Shown here in pieces: positions 33,680-42,255 of a stretch of 64,000 nucleotides of DNA. Each line of letters starts with the position of its first letter. The stretch's first letter is position 1. The DNA comes from Bog-473 sp963753115 (GTDB lineage: Bacteria > Actinomycetota > Acidimicrobiia > Acidimicrobiales > RAAP-2), in the NCBI GenBank assembly GCA_963753115.1, contig CAVWBB010000029.1:1-64000 (forward strand), read 5' to 3'. A program made the position numbers and the translations under genes. The notes under the pieces are model-generated. The model was not told the origin of the DNA. It saw only the letters and a program-made list of their open reading frames with translations, and made no database searches.

Positions 33680-34690
33680 GTGCCCGCAGTCACCGTCAGT
33701 GATCTGAGCAAGCTTCCGACCGTTCCGGCGCCCGACCGCACGCAGACCGCCGAGCGTCCGGTGCGGTCCGTCACCACGGCCCCGCAGGGGCTGGAGGGTG
33801 AGGGCTTCCCCGTGCGCCGGGCCTTCGCCGGCGTGCACCTGCAGGATCTCGACCCGTTCGTGCACATGGACCAGATGGGGGAGGTCAACTACGCCCCCGG
33901 GGAGCCGAAGGGGACGCCGTGGCACCCCCATCGCGGCTTCGAGACCGTCACCTACATGATGGACGGGACCTTCGCCCACCAGGACTCGCACGGTGGAGGC
34001 GGCCTCATCACGGACGGCGCCACCCAATGGATGACGGCAGGGAAGGGCATTCTGCACATCGAGACGCCGCCGGAGGAGCTCGTCGTCGCTGGAGGCCTGT
34101 TCCACGGCATTCAGCTGTGGGTCAACCTGCCTGCCCGGGACAAGATGATCGAGCCCGCCTACCAGGGACTGGAAGCAGGTGACGTCACGTTGCTCACGTC
34201 CGCCGACGGCGGCACGCTGCTGCGCATCATCGCCGGGGACGTCGGCGGTCACCGCGGCCCAGGGTCGACGCACACGCCGATGGCCTTCATGCACGCGTCC
34301 GTGGCGCCGGGCGCGTTGCTCGAGCTGCCCTGGGACCCCGGCTTCAACGCCCTCGTGTACCTCCTCGCCGGATCGGGACGAGTGGGCAGCGAGGGCCGGC
34401 CGGTCACGAGCGGCCAGCTCGTCACGTTCGGCCCGGGAGACTTCATTTCGCTCCGGGCGGACGACACGCAGGAGTCCGGCACAGGCCACCTCGAGGTCCT
34501 GATCCTCGGCGGCCGGCCCATCAGGGAGCCGGTGGAGCACTACGGGCCCTTCGTCATGAACACCCGGGACGAAATCGTCCAGGCGCTCGAGGACTTCGAG
34601 GCAGGCCGGCTCGGGACCATTCCGCCCAATGCCCTCATGCCGCACGTGCCGGATCCCGACCCGGTGCGCGCCGAGCACACCGGCATCTGA
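33680..34690 (+). CDS. Pirin-family bicupin protein
   Basis: 336 residues from a GTG at 33680 (GGGAGGTCCCC upstream). The pirin N-terminal cupin shows WHPHRGFETVTYMMDG (two metal-ligand His), HQDSHGGGGLITDGATQWMT, then GILHIETPPEE (further His and Glu); the C-terminal pirin domain starts near 200 and ends with PIREPVEHYGPFVMNTRDEI. Bacterial pirins bind Fe, and some act as quercetin 2,3-dioxygenases or modulate pyruvate metabolism. The substrate is unknown. It is not tightly linked to a partner gene; proximity to methionine sulfoxide reductases may indicate an oxidative-stress group. Confidence 0.9.
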   Translation: MPAVTVSDLSKLPTVPAPDRTQTAERPVRSVTTAPQGLEGEGFPVRRAFAGVHLQDLDPFVHMDQMGEVNYAPGEPKGTPWHPHRGFETVTYMMDGTFAHQDSHGGGGLITDGATQWMTAGKGILHIETPPEELVVAGGLFHGIQLWVNLPARDKMIEPAYQGLEAGDVTLLTSADGGTLLRIIAGDVGGHRGPGSTHTPMAFMHASVAPGALLELPWDPGFNALVYLLAGSGRVGSEGRPVTSGQLVTFGPGDFISLRADDTQESGTGHLEVLILGGRPIREPVEHYGPFVMNTRDEIVQALEDFEAGRLGTIPPNALMPHVPDPDPVRAEHTGI

Positions 34691-34721
34691 CGGCGGGGAG
34701 AGCGCGGCCGCGGTCGCGCCC

Positions 34722-35624
34722 CTACGAAGAGGCGCAGCGCAGCGTCAGGGCGATGGACGCACCTCCGCCACCCTCGGTCGCCGCGGGAGGCGAGATGTGC
34801 AGAGGTGCACCGAAGGCGGAGAAGCGCAGTGTGCTGGTCGTCGTGCTCGAGCCCTTGGGCCGATCGGCGAACTGCGGGGTCGCCTTGAGGAGGGCCGCCG
34901 GGATCCTCCCGCTGTCGTAGGAGGACGAGCGGGCCTGCACCAGGCGCCCCTTGCCATCGATCCACACGGTCGTGAACTCGCTGGTCGGTGCCGGCAGCGG
35001 GGCGACGTGCGATTTCCCCCTGGGGTGGGGACAGGCCGGTTCGAGTTCGCTGCGGACGAGGTAGCGCGTCGTGGCTGTGCCATCGAGCGTGGCCGGGCCG
35101 AGCTCGCGCACGCTGAGCACGGTGTACGGCCCCGCGAGGGGGATGAGGGCGGACGCGGCGCCGCTGGCCAGCCCCAGGGCGCTCGGGCGCGGAAAGGACA
35201 GTTTCGTCCAACCGCCGTGGAGCCCGAATCCGAGTCCGCCGGGAGCCAGGCTCTGGTACAGGGTCGAGCCGATTCCGATCGAGCCCTCGCTGAGCGTCTG
35301 CGGGCGGGGATCGATGACGCCGCCCGGTCCGATGGTCCAATCGATCTGGTGCTGCACCTCGGTCGTGCGCACGGTGCGGGCAGAGAAGTCGATGGCGCCG
35401 GTCCCCGAGGACGAGCCGCGCAGGTCGGGGTTCTTGCTGGCGGTGACGGAGGAGAACGCGAGGCGGGCCGTCCCGGCGGCCTTCGTCGTGGCCAGGACAC
35501 CGTCGACCCATTGGGCCGGCGTCAGGCCCGGCGTCCCCGGCGAGGCGGCGGCGCCGAGGGCGGCACCCAGGCCGGCACCAAGGCCCAGCAGCACGACCAG
35601 CACCCAGGGGACGAGGCGCCGCAC
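34722..35624 (-). CDS. Secreted protein of unknown function (possibly LppX/LprG-like fold)
   Basis: 300 residues with a signal peptide (VPWVLVVLLGLGAGLGAAL, cleavage after AAA) and no lipobox cysteine. The mature part begins TPAQWVDGVLATTKAAGTAR, then FSARTVRTTEVQHQIDW; this beginning is typical of actinobacterial exported proteins of the lipoprotein LppX/LprG type, which carry lipids. The rest (TTVWIDGKGRLVQARSSSYD) is consistent but not diagnostic. It starts 22 bases after the TetR stop on the same strand, so the two are probably co-transcribed. Confidence 0.7.
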   Translation of the reverse strand: MRRLVPWVLVVLLGLGAGLGAALGAAASPGTPGLTPAQWVDGVLATTKAAGTARLAFSSVTASKNPDLRGSSSGTGAIDFSARTVRTTEVQHQIDWTIGPGGVIDPRPQTLSEGSIGIGSTLYQSLAPGGLGFGLHGGWTKLSFPRPSALGLASGAASALIPLAGPYTVLSVRELGPATLDGTATTRYLVRSELEPACPHPRGKSHVAPLPAPTSEFTTVWIDGKGRLVQARSSSYDSGRIPAALLKATPQFADRPKGSSTTTSTLRFSAFGAPLHISPPAATEGGGGASIALTLRCASS

Positions 35625-35646
35625 CGATGCGGCCCCCGCGCCCGGC

Positions 35647-36258
35647 TCAGCTCTGCGGCCGGAGGCCGTCTTCGATCATGACGAGGAGGCGCTCGCTCTG
35701 GTCCGGCGTGAGCGTGGCGCTCATGCACATGGAGCCGAGCAGCTGCATCAAGTCGGGTGCGTCCACGTCGGTGCGCACCACGCCCGCCTGCTGGGCCCGG
35801 GTGAGCACGATGCTCAAGGCACTCACGATGTGCTCACGCGCCACGACCCGGAGGTCGGGGTTTTTCTCGAAGGCCTCGTGCAACTCGTTGAGGAAGCGCT
35901 TCTTGCCGATGGCGTAGCGCACGAACGCTTCGAGCCAGGCCACGAGCGCCGGCCAGGGTTCGAGTTCGGCGACCACCGACTCGGCGACGGTGGTCAACTC
36001 GTCGACGTCCTCGCGGTAGACGGCCTCGACGACGTCGATCCGCTTGGGGAAGTGTCGGTACAGGGTGCCGACGCCGACGCCGGCCTCCTTGGCGATGGCC
36101 TCCATCGATGCACCACCGCCCTCCACTGCGAAGACGGTCCGCGCCGCAGTGACCAGGCGCTCGTAGTTGCGCTTGGCATCGGCCCGCATTGGGCGGGCCG
36201 TCTCGTCCCCCTCAACCCGGTCGACCGTCACGGTCGCCGCCCTCGGTTGCGCCGTCAT
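35647..36258 (-). CDS. TetR-family regulator of the divergent MFS exporter
   Basis: 203 residues from the ATG at 36258 (site GGGAGGGGATG). The helix-turn-helix is near residues 30-75 (NYERLVTAARTVFAVEGGGA, then SMEAIAKEAGVGVGTLYRHF). The C-terminal domain has FLNELHEAFEKNPDLRVVAR and LMQLLGSMCMSATLTPDQSE, the SbtR-like type. It is divergent from the MFS drug-exporter gene (36386), with two palindromes between, so it probably represses the exporter and itself. Confidence 0.9.
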   Translation of the reverse strand: MTAQPRAATVTVDRVEGDETARPMRADAKRNYERLVTAARTVFAVEGGGASMEAIAKEAGVGVGTLYRHFPKRIDVVEAVYREDVDELTTVAESVVAELEPWPALVAWLEAFVRYAIGKKRFLNELHEAFEKNPDLRVVAREHIVSALSIVLTRAQQAGVVRTDVDAPDLMQLLGSMCMSATLTPDQSERLLVMIEDGLRPQS

Positions 36259-36311
36259 GTTGACATCCCCTCCCGGAGAAGTTTCGGTCTTGCAATATTT
36301 GGGCTTGCAAA

Positions 36312-36351
36312 ACGGAGGCACCCTCCGTATACTAATCGGAGGAAGCTTCCG
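36312..36351. promoter_or_regulatory. Two palindromic operators in the TetR/MFS spacer
   Basis: ACGGAGG-CAC-CCTCCGT (36312-36328) is a perfect 17-bp palindrome. A second, GGAAGCTTCC with flanking CGGA/TCCG matches (36337-36351), lies 9 bases further. Both share the CGGAGG core. They lie between the divergent start codons at 36258 and 36386 and are the obvious candidates for the TetR binding sites. Confidence 0.65.
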
Positions 36352-36385
36352 CTTACCAGAGTACCAGCGGAGAGATCGGAATCAA

Positions 36386-37969
36386 ATGCCTTCTTCTGTC
36401 ATTGTCGCGCCACGTGCCGCGCCCGTCGGCGGACCCGCCTCGGGACCGTCCGGACGCCTGAAGAGCCTGCTCAGCAGCCCTTCGGTGTTCCTGTTCGTCA
36501 TCTTGACCTCCCAGTTGATGGTGGTCCTCGACACGACCATCGTCAACGTCGCCCTGCCCCACATCCAAGAGGGCCTCGGCCTCTCCGGTGGCGAGCTCTC
36601 GTGGGTCCTCAACGCCTACCTGCTCACCTTTGGTGGCCTCCTGCTCCTCGGAGCCCGGTGTGGTGACCTCCTCGGGCGCCGCCGCACCTTCTTGGCCGGG
36701 ATCGCGCTCTTCACCGTGAGCTCCCTCTTCGGCGGGTTGGCCGTCTCCGGCTGGATGCTCCTGGCCGCCCGGGCCCTTCAGGGCGCCGGCGCCGCCTTCG
36801 CGGCCCCCTCGTCGCTGGCCCTGCTGACGACCATGTTCTCGGAAGGGCGCGAGCGTGTGCGGGCGATCGGCCTGTTCACCACGGTGTCAGCCGCCGGCGG
36901 TGCCATCGGCCTGGTGGCCGGCGGCGCCCTGACCCAGCTGGTGTCGTGGCGCTGGGTGATGTTCGTCAACGTGCCGATCGGGATCGTCGTCCTGCTCGTG
37001 GGACGCGTCGTCCTGCAGGAGACGGAGCGCCGTCGTGGGCACTTCGACATCGCGGGCGCGCTGACCTCGACCTTCGGTATGGCCGGCATCGTCTTGGGGT
37101 TGGTCGAGGCCGGCACCAACGGGTGGTCCAGCCTGCTCACGCTCGGCTCACTCGCAGCGGGTGCGTTCCTGCTCGGCTTGTTCGTCCGGATCGAGACACG
37201 GGCCGAGGAGCCGATCGTGCCGCTGCGGCTCTTCGCCAGCGGCACGCGGACGGCGGCCAACGTCTCACGCGGGCTCATGTACGCCGGCATGTACGGCATG
37301 TTCTTCTTCGTCGGGCAGTTCCTGCAGGACGTGCAGGGCTACTCGCCGCTGCGGACGGGGCTGTGCTTCCTGCCCGTGCCGGCGTCGGTGTTCCTGTCGT
37401 CACAATTGGTGAGCAAGGTCCTGATCACCCGGGTCCGTCCCAAGGTGCTGATCATGTCGGGCATCTCGCTGACGGTGGTCGCGCTGCTCATGTCGAGCCA
37501 ACTCCATGCGGGGGCGTCGTACCTGCAGATCTTCGTCAGCCTCGTCCTCTTGGGTGCCGGTTCAGGCACGGCGTTGGTGCCGCTCACGACGGCGGGGCTC
37601 GCCGACGTCGAGCCCGGCGACGCCGGTGCAGCCTCCGGCCTGGTCAATGTCACGCAGCAAGTCGGCGCGGCTTTGGGGCTGGCCGTCCTGGTGACCGTCC
37701 TCAGCGCCGCGGCGGGCCATGACCAGCTGAAGGCCGGCGCCGGCGTGCCGACCGGCATGGTCCACGGCCTCGACCTGACCTTCGGCGTGGCGGCCGTGTT
37801 CGGCATCGCCGCGCTGGTCATGGTCGGATTCCTCGTGCGCCTGCCCGCCCCCGGTCAGGAGGTTGGGACTGCGATGGCCGCGTCGTCGCATGGAACGTTC
37901 GACGAGTTCGAACTGGTCGATGGGGAGGGATTCGAGTGGCCCGAGCCCGGGCCGGAGTTGGTGGCGTAG
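36386..37969 (+). CDS. MFS drug exporter, EmrB/QacA (DHA2, 14-TM) family
   Basis: 527 residues from the ATG at 36386. The family motifs are clear: QLMVVLDTTIVNVALPHIQ in helix 1, WVLNAYLLTFGGLLLLGARC, GDLLGRRRTF (motif A), LAARALQGAGAAFAAPSSLA and the motif C-like GGAIGLVAGGALTQ. About 14 hydrophobic segments are present, with an acidic C-terminal tail. It would expel toxic compounds by proton antiport. Divergent from its likely repressor with palindromic DNA between. It ends 319 bases before the stop of another MFS gene read the opposite way. Confidence 0.92.
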   Translation: MPSSVIVAPRAAPVGGPASGPSGRLKSLLSSPSVFLFVILTSQLMVVLDTTIVNVALPHIQEGLGLSGGELSWVLNAYLLTFGGLLLLGARCGDLLGRRRTFLAGIALFTVSSLFGGLAVSGWMLLAARALQGAGAAFAAPSSLALLTTMFSEGRERVRAIGLFTTVSAAGGAIGLVAGGALTQLVSWRWVMFVNVPIGIVVLLVGRVVLQETERRRGHFDIAGALTSTFGMAGIVLGLVEAGTNGWSSLLTLGSLAAGAFLLGLFVRIETRAEEPIVPLRLFASGTRTAANVSRGLMYAGMYGMFFFVGQFLQDVQGYSPLRTGLCFLPVPASVFLSSQLVSKVLITRVRPKVLIMSGISLTVVALLMSSQLHAGASYLQIFVSLVLLGAGSGTALVPLTTAGLADVEPGDAGAASGLVNVTQQVGAALGLAVLVTVLSAAAGHDQLKAGAGVPTGMVHGLDLTFGVAAVFGIAALVMVGFLVRLPAPGQEVGTAMAASSHGTFDEFELVDGEGFEWPEPGPELVA

Positions 37970-38118
37970 CAACACACCACGCAGCCGCGACAGCGGCCGC
38001 TCCCAGCATCAGGGTGCACCGTCCACGGGCCGATCCAGAAGGGGTCGGCCCGTGGTGCGCCCCAGTGACGGCCGGCGATCACACGTTTCTGCTGCACGGC
38101 CGTAGGACCTCTGGGTCC

Positions 38119-38203
38119 GGTTCCGAAATCTGGCGTCCGGAACCCTGCGGTCCAGAACACTGCGGTCCAGAACCCGCCGGTCCAGACCCTGCCGGTGCCT
38201 GTC
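38119..38203. repeat. Degenerate 15-bp tandem repeat
   Basis: Five to six units with a 15-base period carry the core GGTCCAGAAC: starts near 38119 (GGTTCCGAAA), 38134 (CGTCCGGAAC), 38149, 38164, 38179 (GGTCCAGACC) and 38194 (GGTGCC). The period equals five codons, so a plus-strand frame would read Gly-Pro-Glu-Pro-like and a minus-strand frame Leu-Asp-Arg-Arg-like pentapeptides. No start or ribosome site makes either frame convincing as a gene. Confidence 0.7.
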
Positions 38204-38206
38204 CAA

Positions 38207-38231
38207 AACTATAACACATGTGTTTATAGTT
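38207..38231. terminator. Nested AT-rich inverted repeat in the convergent spacer
   Basis: AACTATAA and TTATAGTT flank CACATGTG, itself a palindrome. The arms continue as an A-run on the left and a T-run (TTTTT) on the right. In such GC-rich DNA this AT island is striking. The T-run and convergent setting suggest a bidirectional terminator; an operator is also possible. Confidence 0.45.
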
Positions 38232-38257
38232 TTTGATGAGCTGCCCGCCGACAGTGG

Positions 38258-38277
38258 GACCGGCGATATCGCCGGTC
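38258..38277. repeat. Perfect 20-bp palindrome
   Basis: GACCGGCGATATCGCCGGTC is fully self-complementary and lies 11 bases past the minus-strand MFS stop at 38289. It could fold as a hairpin with a tight loop (transcript end) or bind a dimeric protein. Confidence 0.6.
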
Positions 38278-38288
38278 GCCGGTCTTTC

Positions 38289-39815
38289 TCAGTTCACCTC
38301 GGGCGAGAGGCGTTCAGGCTCCTCAGCGACCGTCGGCACATCCCGCACCACCATCGGCTGCCCCGGATGCGCGTTGATCAGCACCCCGGCGATCACGGCC
38401 GCCAAGACGAAGATCCCCGCCACCCACGCGCTCGCCGCGGCGTACCCGTGCACGGTGGCCTTGGCCACTACGTCACTCGTGTGCGCGCTGTGCACACGAG
38501 ACGCCAGGTAGGTCGCTGCGGCGGCGGCGGCAATCGTGTTGAGGAGGGCGGTGCCGATGGAGGCCCCGATCTGCTGGGACGTGTTGGTCATGGCCGAAGT
38601 CACGCCGACGTCCTTGGGTTCGGCGTTCTGGGTCGCCGTGCTGATGCAGGGCACCACGGCGAGGCCCAGCCCGATGCGGAGGAGCAGCTCGCTCGGCAGC
38701 ACGTGGGTCACATAGGACGCGTCGGGGGTCAGCGTTGTGAAGAGGGCAGCACCGACGGCCGAGAGCAGCAGGCCGGGCACCACGAGCAGACGAGTCCGCA
38801 CGTGGGGCATCAGGCGGCTCGCCAGCTGCGTTGCTGCGATGCCGTTGAGGGCCAGCAGTGGGAGGAAGGCAACGCCGGTCATGAGGGGGGAGTAGTGGTC
38901 GATCGTCTGCAGGAGGTAGGTGAGGAAGAGGAAGGTGCCGAACATGCCCGTGACGGCCAGCATGATGGTGAGGAATGACCCGGCGCGGTTGCGGTTGCGC
39001 AGGACGCGCAGCGGCAACAGCGGATTGGGTCCTTTGCTCTGCCAGAGGATGAAGCAGCCGAGCAGCACGACGGCGACCACGAGGGCGACTTTGACGTGAG
39101 TGGCGCCCCATCCGCTCGTGCCCGCTTCCCCGAGTCCGTAGACGAGGGAGACGAGGCCGCCACAGCCGAGGACCACGCCGAGCACGTCGAGCCGGACGCC
39201 GGGCGTGCCGCGTCCGTTGGGCAGCATGGTGAAGCCGCCGAAGAGGACGAGTGCGGCGATGGGCAGGTTCACGTAGAGGCACCAGCGCCAGTCGACGTAC
39301 TCGGTCAGGAAGCCACCGAGGATCAGCCCGAAGGCGGACCCCGCGATGGCGATGGTCGCGTAAATCCCGAAGGCCCGCCCCCGTTCCCTCGGGTCGGTGA
39401 AGGTCGAGGTCAGCAGAGACAGCACGGAGGGCGCCAGCAGTGCGCCGAAGAGGCCCTGCAAACCGCGGGCGCCGATCAGCATGAGCGTGGTCTGGGCCGC
39501 CCCGCCGACAGCCGAGGCCAGGGCGAAGCCGAGGACGCCGGTCATGAGTGTGCGCTTCGGCCCGAACATGTCGCTGATGCGGCCACCGAGCAGGAGGAAG
39601 CCGCCGAACGCCAATGTGTAGGCCGTGACGACCCACTGCCGATCGGTGTTGGAGAACCCGAGGGAATGCTGCGCCGAGGGGAGGGCGATGATCATGATGG
39701 TCGAATCGAGCACCACCATGAGCTGGGCGCCGGCGATGACGACGAGGATCCACCAGTGGGCCCGTGTCGCTCGCTCTTGCGCCGCGCCGGCGCTGCGTTC
39801 CTGCAGTGTTGTCAC
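38289..39815 (-). CDS. MFS drug exporter, EmrB/QacA (DHA2, 14-TM) family, second copy
   Basis: 508 residues from a GTG at 39815 that overlaps the stop of the truncated TetR gene (GTGA). Motifs: HWWILVVIAGAQLMVVLDST, RQWVVTAYTLAFGGFLLLGG, RISDMFGPKRTLMTG (motif A), GARGLQGLFGALLAPSVLSL and FGLILGGFLTEYVDWRW. About 14 hydrophobic segments. It would export drugs or toxic metabolites. Its natural repressor appears broken upstream, so it may be unregulated. Confidence 0.92.
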   Translation of the reverse strand: MTTLQERSAGAAQERATRAHWWILVVIAGAQLMVVLDSTIMIIALPSAQHSLGFSNTDRQWVVTAYTLAFGGFLLLGGRISDMFGPKRTLMTGVLGFALASAVGGAAQTTLMLIGARGLQGLFGALLAPSVLSLLTSTFTDPRERGRAFGIYATIAIAGSAFGLILGGFLTEYVDWRWCLYVNLPIAALVLFGGFTMLPNGRGTPGVRLDVLGVVLGCGGLVSLVYGLGEAGTSGWGATHVKVALVVAVVLLGCFILWQSKGPNPLLPLRVLRNRNRAGSFLTIMLAVTGMFGTFLFLTYLLQTIDHYSPLMTGVAFLPLLALNGIAATQLASRLMPHVRTRLLVVPGLLLSAVGAALFTTLTPDASYVTHVLPSELLLRIGLGLAVVPCISTATQNAEPKDVGVTSAMTNTSQQIGASIGTALLNTIAAAAAATYLASRVHSAHTSDVVAKATVHGYAAASAWVAGIFVLAAVIAGVLINAHPGQPMVVRDVPTVAEEPERLSPEVN

Positions 39816-40310
39816 CGGCCCAGCGCCACGTGAGCCTGTGCTTGCGCCTGTTGGCGCTTCGCCACAATGCGGTCGACCTGGTTCTGGCTGAGCGGACGGT
39901 GTGCCAGTTCGACCTGCGAAGGCCGCATGCCGGCGATCAGGAGATCGAGATGCCGCTTCCACGCCTCGGGTGCATTCGCGCCGGTGGTCTCGAGCACGCC
40001 CCTCATCGACCACAGAACCAGGGAGATGTCGGTGCTCTTGAGGTCGAGGCGTACGCGGCCGTGCGCCTGGGCGTCTGCGAGCAGCCCGGCGATGAGCTGC
40101 CGCGCAGCAGGGACGAGGGGGTGGTCGGTGCTCCAGAGCTTGGGGAGGCAGCCGAGATGCTCTGCCTGGTACGCGCTCGACGCCTCGAGGAAGTGCTCGA
40201 GTCCGGTGCCGTCAGGCCGTGTCGCCGCATCCTCGGCCATGGGCGCGAGTGGTTGCTCGGGCCGGGCTTCGCCGCCCTCGACCATCTCGTGCCCGCGGAC
40301 GAGCCGCTCA
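39812..40310 (-). pseudogene. TetR-family regulator that lacks its DNA-binding domain
   Basis: The frame carries a good TetR C-terminal domain: GTGLEHFLEASSAYQAEHLG, VPAARQLIAGLLADAQAHGR and STDISLVLWSMRGVLETTGA. No helix-turn-helix precedes it in any frame. The expected N-terminal 60-80 residues would fall around 40310-40500, but that DNA is the 5' part of the adenosine-deaminase-like gene on the other strand. The reading frame continues upstream only as a low-complexity shadow, so the start is undefined. A deletion or rearrangement seems to have joined the deaminase locus to the half regulator. Confidence 0.6.
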
Positions 40311-40381
40311 CGTCTTGCGTTCGGACTTCGGTATCCCGCCCCGGGCCGCCTGAGTGGGGACGAGACGGGAGCGCACGACGC

Positions 40382-41386
40382 ATGAGCGACATGGATGTCT
40401 TCGTTCGGCAATTGCCCAAGGCGGAGCTGCACGTGCACATCGAGGGGACGCTCGAACCCGAGCTGGTGTTCGAGCTCGCGGCTCGCAACCGGGTAGAGCT
40501 GCCCTATGGGAGTGTCGCCGCGCTCCGTGACGCCTACGTCTTCGACGACCTGCAGTCGTTCCTCGACATCTACTACGCGAACTGTGCGGTCCTCCGCACG
40601 GAGCAAGACTTCTACGACCTGACGCTGGCCTACCTCACCAAGGCGGCCAGCCAGGGCGTTCGCCATGCCGAGATCTTCTTCGATCCGCAGACGCACACCC
40701 AGCGCGGCGTCTCCTTGCAGACCTGCTGCACCGGAATCCGCCGCGCCCTCGACGAAGGCGCAACCTCGCTGGGGATGTCATCCGGCCTGATCCTGTGTTT
40801 CTTGCGCGACCTCAGCGAGGAGGCGGCACTGGACACGCTCGAGATGGCCCGGCCCTTGGCGCACCAATTGACGGGCGTCGGCCTCGACTCGGCCGAGGTC
40901 GGCAACCCCCCAAAGAAGTTCGCCGAGGCATTCCGGCGGGCCCGGGAGATGGGTCTCCCCGGCGTTGCCCATGCTGGGGAGGAGGGTCCCCCCGCCTACA
41001 TCTGGGAAGCGCTCGACACGCTGCACGCGCGGCGCATCGATCACGGGGTGCGCTGCATTGAGGACGAGCAGCTGGTCAAGCGACTGGCGGCCGAGCAGAT
41101 CCCGCTCACCGTGTGCCCGCTCTCCAACGTCAAGCTGCGCGTCTTCCCCTCTCTGCGGGAGCACGACCTGCCCGCCCTGGTGGAGCACGGCCTGGTCGTG
41201 ACGATCAACTCGGACGACCCGGCGTACTTCGGTGGCTACGTCGCTGACAACCTCCTGGCCGTCGCCGAGGCGTTCGCTCTCGGACGCGAGGAGGTCGCCG
41301 AGTTGGCGCGCAATTCGTTCCGCGCCGCGTTCCTGGCCGACGCGCAGAAGGACGCCTACCTCGCCGAGGTCGACCGTTTCGTCTGA
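40382..41386 (+). CDS. add: Adenine/adenosine deaminase
   Basis: 334 residues from the ATG at 40382. Metal-binding HVH (H17, H19) lies in LPKAELHVHIEGTLEPELVF. Further: GVAHAGEEGPPAYIWEAL (His and catalytic Glu), RRIDHGVRCIEDEQL (His) and VTINSDDPAYFGGYVADNLL (two Asp). The pattern (TLEPELVFELAARN, NPPKKF, AYFGG) is closer to the adenine-deaminase branch than to mammalian-type adenosine deaminase. It deaminates adenine or adenosine for purine salvage. It converges with the fructosamine-kinase-like gene, with 4 bases between stops. Confidence 0.92.
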   Translation: MSDMDVFVRQLPKAELHVHIEGTLEPELVFELAARNRVELPYGSVAALRDAYVFDDLQSFLDIYYANCAVLRTEQDFYDLTLAYLTKAASQGVRHAEIFFDPQTHTQRGVSLQTCCTGIRRALDEGATSLGMSSGLILCFLRDLSEEAALDTLEMARPLAHQLTGVGLDSAEVGNPPKKFAEAFRRAREMGLPGVAHAGEEGPPAYIWEALDTLHARRIDHGVRCIEDEQLVKRLAAEQIPLTVCPLSNVKLRVFPSLREHDLPALVEHGLVVTINSDDPAYFGGYVADNLLAVAEAFALGREEVAELARNSFRAAFLADAQKDAYLAEVDRFV

Positions 41387-41390
41387 CGCC

Positions 41391-42194
41391 TCAGATGTAG
41401 CGCCGCGCGACCTCTTCTGCCCGGCTGCGGTAGCTGTCCCCGAAGAGCACGGCGTGGACGAGCAGGGGGATGAGCTGGAACAAGCCGACTCGTTCCCGCC
41501 AGCCGGCGTGGAGCGGATGGACCTCGTCGTAGGCCTGGAGCAGCCGGTCGGGTACCGTGCCGAAGAGGGCGAGCATGGCCAGGTCCTCTTCGGGATGGCC
41601 CCCGTGCACGGACGGATCGATGAGCCAGGCGCGCCCGTCCGCGCCGAACAGCACGTTGCCCCACCAGAGGTCGCCGTGCACCAAGGCGGGGCCGCCGGGC
41701 GGGAGCAGCTCGCCCAGCCCGGCGACGACCGGCCGCACGACATGTTCCAGCTCGCACCGCTCCGCCAGGTCGAGGAGCCTGGAACCGTAGAACGCGACTC
41801 CATCCGCCATGACAACGGGATCGATGGTGCAGGCCCCGATCCAAGACGAGCCACCGCCCCAGTGTGCTGTCGCGGCGCTGTGCAACCGCGCCAGGCTCTG
41901 CCCGAGCGACTCGTCGTGCCGGGCTGCGCGCGGCGACTGGTCGACGGCCGTCGTGACGAGCAGGTCGTCCTCCGCGAACACGACGCTGGGCACCGGCGGG
42001 GCGCCGGGCGCCGTGCCGAGGAGGCGCAACCCGGCAGCTTCGTCGAGGCAGCCGGGGCCCACCTTGGCCACCAGCAGGCGTCCCTCCACCTCGACCAACC
42101 AGACCGTGCCGCCGAGGGGCCGGGTCGACCCGACCGCTCCGACTGCGGTGGCCAGGCGGCGGCGCAGGTGGGCCGCCGCATCCGACTCTTGCAT
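41391..42194 (-). CDS. Fructosamine-kinase-like protein (kinase-fold)
   Basis: 267 residues from the ATG at 42194 (GGAAGAG upstream). The protein-kinase-like fold of the fructosamine kinase family is indicated by LLVAKVGPGCLDEAAGLRLL, the catalytic loop ALVHGDLWWGNVLFGADG and the metal-binding WLIDPSVHGGHPEEDLAML. Members phosphorylate sugar adducts on protein amines (deglycation) or small ribuloses; bacterial enzymes usually act on ribulosamines. Divergent from an alpha/beta hydrolase gene 61 bases away. Confidence 0.85.
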   Translation of the reverse strand: MQESDAAAHLRRRLATAVGAVGSTRPLGGTVWLVEVEGRLLVAKVGPGCLDEAAGLRLLGTAPGAPPVPSVVFAEDDLLVTTAVDQSPRAARHDESLGQSLARLHSAATAHWGGGSSWIGACTIDPVVMADGVAFYGSRLLDLAERCELEHVVRPVVAGLGELLPPGGPALVHGDLWWGNVLFGADGRAWLIDPSVHGGHPEEDLAMLALFGTVPDRLLQAYDEVHPLHAGWRERVGLFQLIPLLVHAVLFGDSYRSRAEEVARRYI

Positions 42195-42255
42195 CCGCAC
42201 ACTCTTCCACCCCCTTCCGCGGACGGACATCGGCGCCGCACGCCATGATGTTCCG

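Larger units (their letters stand above)
37970..38288. other. Convergent spacer between two MFS genes
   Basis: No supported gene. It contains a degenerate 15-bp tandem repeat, a nested AT-rich inverted repeat and a perfect 20-bp palindrome, each listed separately. Its ends are the stops of two oppositely oriented exporter genes. Confidence 0.6.

Noticed and set aside
38009..38214. Pentapeptide-like frames (Leu-Asp-Arg-Arg on minus, Gly-Pro-Glu-Pro on plus) across the 15-bp repeat
   Set aside because: Periodicity follows from the DNA repeat; no ribosome site or start supports a protein on either strand.
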